Below the pieces are notes generated by a model. It ran no database searches and had not been told where the DNA came from. It saw nothing but the letters and a program-made list of their open reading frames with translations. This document shows positions 22,441 to 32,311 of a stretch of 64,000 nt of DNA, piece by piece. The stretch is from the NCBI GenBank assembly GCA_020002185.1, contig CM034531.1:49657629-49721628 (forward strand), in the 5' to 3' direction. Each line of letters begins with the position of its first letter. Within the stretch, counting starts at the first letter, position 1. A program made the position numbers and the translations under genes. Source of the DNA: Paraescarpia echinospica. Its lineage: Eukaryota > Annelida > Polychaeta > Sabellida > Siboglinidae.

Positions 22441-24452
22441 GTAGCGTCATCACCCCTCTAATTGAAGTTTGAACCGACCAACACTGACAGTTTTTTGTGC
22501 AACGTCAGTAAGATATAATAATAATAAGATAACTTCTACTGCGCCTAAATCCTTGGAAACCAAGCTCAGAGGCGCATCAAAACAAAAGGATTGGTCAATC
22601 TCAAAATCCACAGGCAGTATTCCAGTTGTCAATAGATGGGTCAAGGCGCTAGGGTGCCATGGTGGATAAGTAAGGTTATAAAGATAAGTTTTTAAATGAC
22701 GACGGAATTTTGTAATATTTTCAACTGATCTAATATTAAGAAGGAGCATATTCCAAAGAGTTGGTGCAGCAACAGAAAAAACCCTATAGTGGTGATACAG
22801 AGTGAGAAAAACGAGGAGATCTTGTAACTACTCTTGCCAGACAATTCTAGACACGTTGAAGTATTGTAATATCCTTGCTAGCGATATTATAAAGGTGGGA
22901 ATTGCAAAAGTCAAGTCTGCTGCTAACAAGCGCTGTTGTAATTGTCTTAGCATCAGAAGATGACATATACCGACGAATACGGCGAAGATCACGAATATGA
23001 TTAAAAAAAACAGCAGCGACACGTTTGAGATATGTGTTGTCGGAAATTGAAGTTACTGTCAAAGATAACTCCTAGATTCTGCACCGAGGTTGCTGGCGTG
23101 ATATAATGATTCAAAATACGCGTAGGGAAAAAACCACCAAGTTTACTACGCTGCATTGGAGTACCAATAATGATCAATTAAGTTTTATTTGCATTTAATT
23201 TCAACTGTCAGTCATCCAGTGGAAGATATCTTGAAGGCAATCACTAAGTTGGTTAAGGGAGCGTTTTGTATCCGGGGTAGCCAACGAAATGTAGATCTGA
23301 GTATCAACAGCATAACGATGATGATCCAAATTATGTCTCTGTATAACAGAGCTTAGTGGCGTAATGTAAAGAGTAAAAAGCCAAAGCCCAAGAACATAAC
23401 CCTGGGGAACACCAAATAAAGTCGGCAGTGCAGCTGAAAAGCAGTTCCCAATCTTTATAGTTTGGTATATATCAGTTAGATATGAAGAAAACCAGTTTAG
23501 AGCTGTGCCAGATATGCCGTACCACTTTAATAAGCGTTCAATGAGAATGCTGTGATCAATCATGTCAAAAACGACCGAGAGATCTAGTAAGGTAAGTGCA
23601 GTCACTTTACCATTATTAGTGTTCAAGTTAGTGTCATTATGAACCTTTAAGAGGACAGTCTCTGTTGAATGAATCTATCTATATACTGATTGTGACAGGT
23701 TAGTTAAGTTATTTGTGCTAATGTGAGACCTTAGACGACTTGCTACAACATATTCTAGTATTTTGGAAATAAAGCTGAGGTTAGAAATAGGTCTATAACT
23801 GTTTAGGTCTTGTTTAGGCATAGATGACTTCTTAAGAAGTGGTGTGACATGGGTGTATTTGAAATTATCAGGAAAACAGCCAGAGCAAAGTGATGCATTT
23901 ATAATATTTGTTATATGTCCAATTAATGTATCGATACATGCTTTTAGCAGTATCGTTGGAAATGGATCTAGTGCACAAGATATATTTGGGAGGACATAAT
24001 TATTTTCATAACTTCGTCAACTGTTGCAGGTTCAAATGATACAAGTGGAGAATTTACTTGTGGAAAGTCCACACTGACATTACTTAAAGTATGACGTGGG
24101 AAAGCAGAACGAATAATACTGATTTTATTCTTAAAGTGACTAGAGAACGAATCTCATAGAGGCTTAATTGACACATGATCAGGTAGCGATGAAGCAAGCC
24201 GTCTATGTAGAATGTTATTGATGCAGTTCCATAACTGACGCGGGTTATCAGACTTATTTATGACCATATTTGTATAGTAATTTGATTTAGCTTTGGCCAT
24301 TTGTTTATTACATAGGTGACATTGCTTAGAATTGCGCGACCTGTCTAAAGGCGAGCGCGATTTGTGCCATACACGCTCTAAATAACGACGACGTCTTTTA
24401 TATAGTATAATTTCGGAAGTCATCCATGGAGCCGGTGTTCTGACATACATTG
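22441..24452 (-). mobile_element. Degenerate L2-like LINE
   Basis: On the minus strand, fragments follow LINE ORF2 order. 24450-24154 is the pre-RT linker (PWMTSEIILYKRRRRYLERV, SNYYTNMVINKSDNPRQLWN). 23626-23201 is the RT core (LLDLSVVFDMIDHSILIERL, FGVPQGYVLGLWLFTLY, then HHRYAVDTQIY where an active copy has YADD). 23062-22847 is the thumb (ALVSSRLDFCNSHLYNIASK). 22749-22450 is the C-terminus (RSVENITKFRRHLKTYLYNL). The second base of the ADD codon pair is changed to give AVD, so one catalytic Asp is lost, and several stops and frameshifts separate the pieces. It appears inserted between the hAT relic tail and the 110-bp tandem repeat. Confidence 0.8.
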
Positions 24453-24454
24453 GG

Positions 24455-24805
24455 ATTAGTTGTTGGTATTATACAGCGTCACCTATCTGAATGAACGAAT
24501 CAAGATAAACGTTTCTTTATGCAGCATCAGAAAGATAAATAATTCACAAACATGAAGTTTGTTGGTGGTATGCCTCGTCACCTATTTGATTGAATGGACC
24601 AAACGGACATTTCTTTATGAAGTGTCAGTAAAATACGACTTTAAATCATTCATAATCACGAAGCTTGTTGGTGTTATGCAGCGTCACCCATTTGATTGAA
24701 TGGACGAAAATGAACATCTCTTTGTGATGTGTCAGTAAGATACGACTTCGAATAATTCACAATCATGAAGCTTGTTGGTGATGTGCAGCGTCACCTATTT
24801 GATTT
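24455..24805. repeat. About 110-bp tandem repeat, a little over 3 copies
   Basis: Each unit begins with text like GAAGCTTGTTGGTGTTATGC, then AGCGTCACCTATTTGATTGAATGG, and ends near GTCAGTAAGATACGACTT. Repeat starts are visible near 24455, 24554, 24660 and 24767. The first 25 bp of the unit match the tail of the hAT relic near 22425-22450. Confidence 0.8.
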
Positions 24806-25735
24806 TAAATATTACTTCACATAAAGGTGTATTCATCTCCAACTGGCTTTTAGATTAAACAATGGTTACTTTAGATTTACTGTGGGTGTTAGGGGCCATT
24901 GTGATGATTATCTGATAAAAAGGGGTTGTAGTGCAAAACAGTTTGAGAAACACTGAATCCACACTATCGATACCATCCCAACCGTTGGTAAGTTTCACCC
25001 TGCGAGGATCATACATGTCAATGTCGTTCTCCACGGTGGTACGATGTGTCTCTGTCGATGAATATAACGCAAATTGTTGATGCTCTTAACGGAGCACCTA
25101 CTTCTAATTTGGTTCATACGCCATTGCACATCGGGTCCTTAATAGGAAAAACATTAAACTTTTACATTACTATAATTGTCGTTGTTAGACAGAACGCACC
25201 AACTAGTATCATGACTGTTTCTGTCATTTTCAGATTTGTTTAACAAATATTTATACACACATATGCGCGCGCACGCATGCACGCACGCACACACGCACAC
25301 ACACACAGGCCCCTACACCCATAAAGTCTAGCCTCGATTACCCAGGCGCAGTGACATGGCAGCATTGTTTGCGTCCATCACATCTGCCTGGGATATTATA
25401 TTACTTTTGTTCGCCGGTAGGTGACCTTACCCCGAATCCAGGTAGAGATGATGATGATGATGTTTTGCTCTTAGGCTAACTGTATAAGTAACATATTATA
25501 TAAGAGTAATTTTTATTAGTTTATGCATTCGAAGTTATTCAAAATTTTATTTATATTGGAACATGTCACATGAAAAATAAACCGCAATTAAAATGTTGCA
25601 TTGTTAATGTTCCTTCTATATCACCCGTTTAGTCACTAGGTGACGAATCGCACTTTGGGGCATTTTCTCGGTCAAAGATGTTGTATAAGCGTTGGCTTGC
25701 TTGTACTCACACGGTAACAACAGGCTTAGATAAAT
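24806..25735. other. Non-coding stretch with CA and GAT simple repeats
   Basis: No gene seen. A CA/CGCA run lies at 25258-25310 and a short (GATGAT)n at 25446-25462. The text just before the GAT run (CCCCGAATCCAGGTAGA) resembles the short 3' tails of RTE-type LINEs, but no coding remnant was found beside it. Confidence 0.35.
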
Positions 25736-25739
25736 GGAC

Positions 25740-26715
25740 TATAAATACAAACCAAGAAATAATCTACTTATAATCTACAAACAATATATCATACGAGAAA
25801 CGATTATGACATCAAAGAGCCAGAAGAAAGCCAGAAGAACACAGGCACTAGGCCGAGACAGGCTGATTATACTCCTAAACATACAGGGTAGAGAAATACA
25901 AGACCAAGCTATGATCATCGAACGAATAGACGACACCGAGCTATATACGACAGTGAACAGAGTACCATAATTCACACCGACCCGAAAGAGGTACCAGAGA
26001 TAACACAATGGGAGGTGGAAGCAGCGCTAAGAGAGAAGACGAAAGGAAGACATCAGGTAACGACCATGTAAACATTGAAACATTAAAAGCAGGACAAGAT
26101 ACCATATCGAAGACACTGGCTAAGCTGTATACTAAATGCTTATCAGAAAGACGAATACCCGCATGGAAGAACACAAAGATGGTGATAATCTTCAAGAAGG
26201 GAAATAAGAACGACTTCAAGAACTACAGACCGACAGGTCTGTTACCAAACATCTACAAATTAATCACAAAGATACTAACGAATAGGCTAGAGAAGACAAT
26301 CGACAAAAACCAACCACGAGAGCAAGCAGGATTCAGAAGCAGGTATTCAACGACAGACCACATACACGCCGTAAACCAACTGAAAGAGAAGTGCCGAAAA
26401 TATAATATCCCGCTCTGCATCTCTTTCGTTGACTACGAGAAGGCTTTCGACTAGATGCAAACTCAAGCAATACTGACCTGCCTTCAAGAACATGGGATAG
26501 AAGATGTGTACATCGATCTCCTGAAAGACATATACACCAACAGCTCGGTGACAATCCACCTACATAAAAGGAGCAACAACATCAACATCAAGAGATGAGT
26601 ACGACAGGGTGACACCATATTGCCCAAGCTGTTAACGGTAACACTCGAAAACACATTCTGAAGACTGGCCTGGGAAACCAGAGGCTTGAGGATAGACGGA
26701 GAATATCTCAGTCAT
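25740..26715 (+). pseudogene. RTE-like LINE relic, front half of reverse transcriptase (interrupted by CR1)
   Basis: Frames on the plus strand give an RTE/BovB-style reverse transcriptase: AGQDTISKTLAKLYTKCLSE, VIIFKKGNKNDFKNYRP, REQAGFRSRYSTTDHIHAVN and FVDYEKAFD up to 26452. A stop (TAG) follows, then DVYIDLLKDIYTNSSVTIHL, another stop, and GLRIDGEYLSH ending at 26715. The next residues of the protein, LRFADDILI, are found only after the CR1 insertion, starting at 31541. So one RTE copy was split by the CR1 element. The 5' end is truncated, and stops at 26452, near 26597 and near 26660 show decay. Confidence 0.8.
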
Positions 26716-27363
26716 CGTTCTTGAAGTCGTTCTTATTCCTCTTTTTTCGAGGCTATATTTGGCGGAGATAGATCGTTGAAATTGGTGGTGTATCAAAAGT
26801 TCATAAGCAAGTGGAATTACTGATTGATAAGTATTATTCTTGCCTTAATATCATTCATAAAGTAGCAGTAAACATATATTGAGTAGCAGTTGTGCTTAAA
26901 GTTAGTTAGATAAAGTATTTTAGGACACTTTAGTCTAGTGAGTGATAATAGGGTACGTTAGCTTACGGCTACGATAAGTTTGTAAACAAGATTTAACAAA
27001 CCTCGTTATGTGGTAGAATATATAGGTGATAAAGTAACAACCATAAACTACCTACATAAGATAATATCTGTGTAAGTCAGTACCTGCTAGACATTTTGAT
27101 AAGGTAGCTTTGTTGTTAAAATTAAGCATTTGCGATAATCGGGCGAACTAAGTTTATGTAGCTAGTGTCTCTCTTATTCGCTAGGGCGCTGTATAACCTA
27201 AATAAATAAGGCAGTCTAGCGTACGCAATCTTACGTAAAGTGTAACATTTGTGCACAGAAAACAGTCTTCTTAAAGACTACATAGACAGTGAATAGTGTA
27301 AACACAGTTGACAAAACTATTTTAAATAGCTAATTAGATTATTATTATTAAATAAATTCTGAT

Positions 27364-28584
27364 ATGGCGCCTTGCAAGCGGCAAGTCAAGGCAAAGAGAC
27401 ACTTGGTGTGCGACGACTGCCACAGTTGGGTAGATTTTGCCTTATCCGGCTGTACGAAGTCATGGACAGAAACCAAGGAAGAGGGATTCACCTTTCAGTG
27501 CGTGGGGTGTTGGAAGGTGAAATGTCTGGAGAAAGAGGTAGCTAGGTTGGTAGATATTGTGAAGGGGATGGAGATGAGAATCAGCAAGGAGACAGATGGA
27601 ATGGAGAGAGACGACAGGGATAAAGTTGGGAATACTGTGAAACTGAAGGAGCAGAGTAGTGGCAACAAGACCGAGGAAAGGAGACTGAGAGGAGGGAAGG
27701 TGATCGGAGGGGAAGAAAGTGGAGGATCGACGGCAGGAAATGTGACAGGTGTGAAGGTGGCAGGAGAGAAAGTGACCGTAGAGAAAGAGGTAGGAGGGAA
27801 AAAGAGACGGGAGAGGAGAGAAGGAAATGCAATGGGAGGAAAGATGACGGGAAGAAAGGAAGTGAGAGTACATGTGACAGAAGAGAAGTCGGGAGGGACG
27901 ATGACAGGAAGAAAGGTGACAAGAGAAACAGCGTCAGGAAAGAATGGAACGGACGAGATTGTGACGGGAGAGCAGAAGACAGGGGAACAAGATTACAACC
28001 AGACAGATGCAAACCGTAGAAAGAGCTACACTGAGGCAGTGATTGAGGGGGCAATGAGGAAAGAGAGGGTGTTTATGGGCGATTCGATTATGAGAAAGAC
28101 AGATAAGACTCTAAGCGAGGGGGAGGACGTCGTTGTTTGTCTACCGGGGGCTAGGATAGAACATGTAACTGAAAGGGTAGAGAAGGTACTGGGGCATGGC
28201 AAGGGAGGGTCTATACTAGTACATGTAGGGACAAATAACGCAGAGAGGGAGGGAACAACTGGGATAGTTCAGAAGTACAGACAGTTAGTGAAGAAGTTAA
28301 AGAAGACAAGAGTAGAACAGATTATCCTCTCAGGAATTTTGCCAGTAATGGGAGGAAGGGGGCCGACATATAGAAACTGCAAGAGGATGGCGATCAACGC
28401 ACTAGTTGAGCAGATGTGTAAAGAAGAGGGGGTGGGATTCGTAGATTTATGGGGATACTTTGTTGGGAGGGAAGATATGTACATGAGAGATGGCCTACAT
28501 CTAAGTGGAAAGGGGGCAGCAGTTTTCTCAGAGAACTTGCTGCAATCTGTTGACAGTGGGACAGGCTGCATCTATTTAAACTAG
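27364..28584 (+). CDS. CR1 ORF1 protein: PHD-like zinc knuckles, charged linker, SGNH esterase
   Basis: The 406-residue protein has three parts. Residues 14-60 hold Cys pairs (CDDC near 15-18, CVGC near 45-48) resembling a reduced PHD finger. Residues 60-215 form a Gly/Lys/Glu-rich linker with loose repeats such as TGRKVTRE and a short coiled coil. Residues 230-400 form an SGNH/GDSL-type hydrolase: FMGDSIM carries the catalytic Ser, LPGAR the Gly, HVGTNNA the Asn, and DLWGYF to DGLHLSGKG the Asp/His pair. Such ORF1 proteins are known from CR1 elements and are thought to bind RNA or membranes; the substrate of the esterase is unsettled. All key residues are present. The stop TAG directly follows a T TTA AAC heptamer. 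Confidence 0.9.
   Translation: MAPCKRQVKAKRHLVCDDCHSWVDFALSGCTKSWTETKEEGFTFQCVGCWKVKCLEKEVARLVDIVKGMEMRISKETDGMERDDRDKVGNTVKLKEQSSGNKTEERRLRGGKVIGGEESGGSTAGNVTGVKVAGEKVTVEKEVGGKKRRERREGNAMGGKMTGRKEVRVHVTEEKSGGTMTGRKVTRETASGKNGTDEIVTGEQKTGEQDYNQTDANRRKSYTEAVIEGAMRKERVFMGDSIMRKTDKTLSEGEDVVVCLPGARIEHVTERVEKVLGHGKGGSILVHVGTNNAEREGTTGIVQKYRQLVKKLKKTRVEQIILSGILPVMGGRGPTYRNCKRMAINALVEQMCKEEGVGFVDLWGYFVGREDMYMRDGLHLSGKGAAVFSENLLQSVDSGTGCIYLN
28575..28581 (+). promoter_or_regulatory. Candidate -1 ribosomal frameshift site (T TTA AAC) at the ORF1 end
   Basis: The last codons of ORF1 are TAT TTA AAC TAG, so the slippery heptamer T TTA AAC is in the correct frame and abuts the stop. Slipping back one base gives TTT AAA CTA GAT and continues without a stop for 56 codons to the first ORF2 ATG. 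The intervening frame encodes YKCICLNARSIVNKRSELNI, which includes the conserved first strand of the LINE endonuclease. That argues ORF2 translation starts before the ATG. I see only a weak stem downstream (GCCT/AGGC near 28610-28626), so the required stimulator is not demonstrated. Stop-and-reinitiate is the main alternative. Confidence 0.5.
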
Positions 28585-28748
28585 ATTCGCAGGGGGGATT
28601 CACAGAGAAGCCTGAAACTGGAGGCATAGATAAAGACAGCAGAAATAAATCGGCAAAGAACAGCCTGGAAAACTGTTCTGAATCAGGATATAAATGCATT
28701 TGTTTAAATGCAAGGAGCATAGTAAACAAAAGAAGTGAACTAAACATT

Positions 28749-31451
28749 ATGGTAGAAGATATTGACCCTCACATAATAGGTATAACCGAATCGTGGGCCA
28801 CCACTGATATATCAGATGCCGAATTGGGACTAACAGGATATGTAATGTTTAGGAAAGATAGAATAGGAAGAAAGGGAGGTGGAGTTATTTTATATATTAA
28901 AGAATCTATCCAGGCTTATGAAATAAAATTAGAAAGAGAAGCAGATTGCGAAGAAGCTGTTTGGTGTAACATAGTTACAGGAAACTCAACGTTAACAGTT
29001 GGGTTAGTTTATCGAAGTCCAAACATAAGCATAGAAGAGAATGAAAAAATACAAAACGCTATAAGGGAAGTAAGCAAACGGAACTGTATTATTATGGGGG
29101 ACTTTAACCATGGGCATATACAATGGAAATCTCTACAGAGTATGGGGAGTGAGGACCACAAGTTTTTAGTTTTAGTACAAGATAGTTTCCTTTCTCAACA
29201 TGTGCTAGAACCAACCAGGGGAGAGAATGTGTTAGACTTAGTTTTGTCCTCACAGAAAGAATTAGTTGACAATGTCAAGATATGTGAGCCACTGGGGAGT
29301 AGTGATCACAACCAGATACATTTTACCATCAAAGTAAAATCAGAAAGGAATAGTAAAAAGCAGTATAGGAGAAATTTCCACAAAGGAAGGTATAAGGACA
29401 TGAGGAAATATTTAGCAAAGATAGACTGGAATAACACACTGAAGAATAAGACAGCAACCGAATGCTGGAATATCTTAAATAGTGAAATTAAGTGCATAGT
29501 CGATAAATTTGTACCTTTCAAAAAACAAGGGAAACGGTCTAAAAAGAAACACTTATCGAAAGAAGCCATTAGAAAAATTAAGTATAAACAAATGATGTGG
29601 AAGTCATATAGATGTACTGGAAATGATGAAGACTACAACATTTATAAAGAAGCACTTAATCAAGCTACAGCTGAAATTAGAAATTCAAAGAGAAGCTATG
29701 AAAAAAAATTAGCTAGTAATATAAAACATGACAGTAAGAGTTTTTATGCGTATATTCGAAGCAAACAGAAAGTTCAGGATAAGGTCGGTCCTCTAGAAGA
29801 TAGTGCTGGAAATACAATATCAGAGGGATTCTTAATGGCAGAAGACCTGAATGAGTATTTTAGTTCAGTGTTTACCAGGGAAGATATTAGTTCACTGCCA
29901 GTACCAGAGGCTAAGTTCAAGGGGGCAGATTCAGACTATTTAGGACAGTTAGTTGTAACCTCGGAAATGGTAGCTAAGAAAATAAGGGCTATGAAGGATA
30001 ATAAATCACCTGGAGTGGACGGGATTCCGCCCAAACTACTATTGGAAATTGTAGAACAAATTAGCGTACCGCTTGCAACAGTTTTCAATTTGTCATTAGA
30101 AGAGGGAGTGGTTCCTTTAGAATGGAAAGAGGCAAACATTATACCGTTATTTAAAAAAGGTTCGAGAAACAAGTCAGAGAACTATAGACCAGTGAGTTTA
30201 ACATCAGTGATTTGCAAATTATTAGAAAGACTAATTAAAGATCACATGGTGGATTTTCTTGTTAAACATAACTTGATAAACCCATCTCAACATGGGTTTT
30301 TAAAAGCGAGGTCATGCTTAACAAATATGTTATGTTTTTTGGAAGACATCACTAGGTGGGTAGATGAGGGATCACCAGTAGATATCATCTATTTAGATTT
30401 TCAAAAAGCTTTCGACAAAGTACCACATCAAAGATTACTCCTTAAGCTAAAGGCCCATGGCATAGGAAATGGTATAATAAACTGGATAGAAAAATGGCTG
30501 AATGACAGAAGACAACGTGTAGTAGTTGATGGGGAGGCTTCAAACTGGAAATCGGTATTGAGTGGGGTACCACAGGGATCAGTACTAGGACCTATATTAT
30601 TCTTAATATATATCAACGATTTGGACGATGATATAACAAGCAAGGTGTTAAAATTTGCGGATGATACAAAAGTGTTTAGAAGGATTAAAAGTGATGGAGA
30701 CAGACAGCATTTACAAGATGATCTTGATAGGTTGATCAAATGGTCTGAAAAGTGGCAAATGCTGTTCAATTTTGGGAAATGTAAATGCCTCCACACAGGT
30801 CATGGGAATGAAGAGGTAAAATATAAAATGGGGGGTACTGTTCTAAGTACTACTGTAAAAGAAAAGGACTTGGGGTTAACCATTAGTGTTGATATGAAGG
30901 TTTCAGAGCAGTGCGGAATTGCAGCGTCAAAGGGAAATCAAATCCTTGGATTAATTAGGCGAAATATAGCGTATAAGAAAAAAGAATTAATAGTACCGCT
31001 GTACAAAATAATAGTGAGGCCTCATTTAGAATATTGTATACAAGCATGGAGGCCATATCGCAAGAAGGACATAGATATGCTAGAAAGAGTACAGAGGAGA
31101 GCGACTAAAATGAGGGATCTTAGTTACGAAATACGCCTAAAAGAATGTGGTTTAACAACATTAGAGACCAGGAGATTGAGAGGAGATCACATAGAAGTGT
31201 TTAAAATATTGAATGGTTATGAAAATATTGATAGAAACATTTTTTTCTCAGTTAAGAAAAATAGAAGGACCAGAGGACATGAAGCTACATTAGTAAAGGA
31301 GCAGTGTAGATTAGATATAAGAAAGTTCTCATTCTCACAAAGGACTGTAAATGAATGGAACAGATTATCTCCTGATTGTGTTGGTGCTAGTAGCGTGAAT
31401 ATGTTTAAAAATAAAATCGACACACACCTTAAAAAGGCGGGATACATGTAA
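28749..31451 (+). CDS. CR1 ORF2 protein: AP endonuclease and reverse transcriptase
   Basis: The frame encodes 900 residues from the first ATG and is open upstream to 28581. The endonuclease occupies about residues 1-215: ITESWA with the catalytic Glu, KGGGVILYIKE, IIMGDFNHGHIQW with the GDFN motif, and GSSDHNQIHF with the SDH motif. A basic linker follows. The reverse transcriptase is at about 390-700: NKSPGVDGIPP, LFKKGSRNKSENYRPVSLTS, YLDFQKAFDKVPHQRL, GVPQGSVLGPILFLIYIND and KFADDTKVF with both catalytic Asp residues. The C-terminal region has VQRRATKM and ends FKNKIDTHLKKAGYM. Four residues after RRATKM are deleted compared with the other copies. The protein would nick target DNA and copy the element RNA in the nucleus. 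Open frames suggest recent activity. Confidence 0.92.
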   Translation: MVEDIDPHIIGITESWATTDISDAELGLTGYVMFRKDRIGRKGGGVILYIKESIQAYEIKLEREADCEEAVWCNIVTGNSTLTVGLVYRSPNISIEENEKIQNAIREVSKRNCIIMGDFNHGHIQWKSLQSMGSEDHKFLVLVQDSFLSQHVLEPTRGENVLDLVLSSQKELVDNVKICEPLGSSDHNQIHFTIKVKSERNSKKQYRRNFHKGRYKDMRKYLAKIDWNNTLKNKTATECWNILNSEIKCIVDKFVPFKKQGKRSKKKHLSKEAIRKIKYKQMMWKSYRCTGNDEDYNIYKEALNQATAEIRNSKRSYEKKLASNIKHDSKSFYAYIRSKQKVQDKVGPLEDSAGNTISEGFLMAEDLNEYFSSVFTREDISSLPVPEAKFKGADSDYLGQLVVTSEMVAKKIRAMKDNKSPGVDGIPPKLLLEIVEQISVPLATVFNLSLEEGVVPLEWKEANIIPLFKKGSRNKSENYRPVSLTSVICKLLERLIKDHMVDFLVKHNLINPSQHGFLKARSCLTNMLCFLEDITRWVDEGSPVDIIYLDFQKAFDKVPHQRLLLKLKAHGIGNGIINWIEKWLNDRRQRVVVDGEASNWKSVLSGVPQGSVLGPILFLIYINDLDDDITSKVLKFADDTKVFRRIKSDGDRQHLQDDLDRLIKWSEKWQMLFNFGKCKCLHTGHGNEEVKYKMGGTVLSTTVKEKDLGLTISVDMKVSEQCGIAASKGNQILGLIRRNIAYKKKELIVPLYKIIVRPHLEYCIQAWRPYRKKDIDMLERVQRRATKMRDLSYEIRLKECGLTTLETRRLRGDHIEVFKILNGYENIDRNIFFSVKKNRRTRGHEATLVKEQCRLDIRKFSFSQRTVNEWNRLSPDCVGASSVNMFKNKIDTHLKKAGYM

Positions 31452-31500
31452 ATAAAAAGTATTGGACTCTCGATAAGCCAAAAGGCTTCCTTGTCCACCT

Positions 31501-31527
31501 GCCATCCAGAGTAATTTTCTGGATGGC
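31501..31527 (+). other. CR1 3'-terminal hairpin
   Basis: GCCATCCAG and CTGGATGGC form a perfect 9-bp stem with a 9-nt loop, 50 bp after the ORF2 stop. The same palindrome ends copies A (4277-4304, minus) and C (40090-40116). It is followed by the tail unit AATCTTGTTA. The conserved hairpin is a likely recognition site for the element's reverse transcriptase. Confidence 0.7.
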
Positions 31528-31540
31528 AATCTTGTTAAAT

Positions 31541-32311
31541 CTTCGTTTTGCCGACGACATACTCATATGCGCTACTACACCGCAAGAACCTCAAAAATGC
31601 TGCAGGAGCTAGCTGATGAAAGTAAAAACAAGGAATGAAAATGAATATTTCGAAGACAAAAGTGATGCTAGAAAATGACACCCCAATATATATCAACACC
31701 ACGCAGATAGAGAAGGTTGAAAAGTACGTCTAGCTGGGACCGCGATACAGTATCAGAAACAAAAACAAAAACAAGGAGATTCAAAGAAGAATCACCGCCG
31801 GCTGGACAGCAAACGCCAAACACCGCGACATCTTCAAGGGTAACTTTGGAACCTGCTTGGAGAGACAAGTCTACAACTCATGCGTACTTCCAGCGATGAC
31901 ATACGGCGCGGAAACATGGACACTCACCATTCAGGCAAAGAACAAGCTAGCAGCCGCACAAACAAATATGGAAAGAAGTATGTTAAACACCACCTATCTG
32001 GAGAGAAAAACAAACATCTGGGTAAGAGAGAAGACAAAGGCCATAGACGTGATAGAACAAATCAGAAGACAGAAGTGGACCTGGGCAGGGCACATCAGCG
32101 GACTACGAGATAACCGATGGACATCGCGTATCACAACATGGAGACCTTACGAAGGGAATCGATCTAGAGGAAGACCGGCGAGACGGTGGAGAGACGAACT
32201 AGACGAGTACTGGAAACGTACCAACCGGCAGAGGATAGTGCAAAAGAGGCAGATTTGGAAACAACATACTGAGGCCTTTGCACAACCACGGGACACTGCG
32301 GCTGCACAATG
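31541..32311 (+). pseudogene. RTE-like LINE relic, back half (first copy)
   Basis: It resumes the RTE frame with LRFADDILICATTPQEPQ, then, after stops, the C-terminal part SCVLPAMTYGAETWTLTIQA, the KWTWAGHISGLRDNRW motif, GRPARRWRDELDEYWKRTNR, and the end near 32308. The 3' end is cut off by the assembly gap. It is almost identical to 40139-40910. Confidence 0.8.

Larger units (their letters stand above)
26716..31540 (+). mobile_element. CR1-type LINE, near full length (copy B), nested in the RTE relic
   Basis: The element has a roughly 650-bp 5' UTR, ORF1 (27364-28584), ORF2 (28749-31451 by first ATG), a short 3' UTR with a terminal hairpin, and one and a half copies of a 10-bp tail unit. 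Its borders are set by the split RTE frame on each side. A 1-3 base overlap (ATC) could be a tiny target-site duplication. Compared with the second copy at 35537-40138 it keeps about 230 bp more of 5' UTR and has intact frames, but it lacks 12 bp (four codons) near 31110 that copies A and C retain. PHD plus esterase in ORF1 is characteristic of CR1 elements. Confidence 0.92.

Noticed and set aside
27460..28747. Minus-strand frames over CR1 ORF1 (Ser/Leu/Phe-rich), also at 36049-37336
   Set aside because: They are mirror frames of the purine-rich ORF1 and contain no domain. ORF1 explains the region.
26716..31540. A retroviral or LTR origin for the RT-bearing elements
   Set aside because: There are no long terminal repeats, protease or integrase. 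The endonuclease is of the AP type and the tails are short 3' repeats, as in LINEs.
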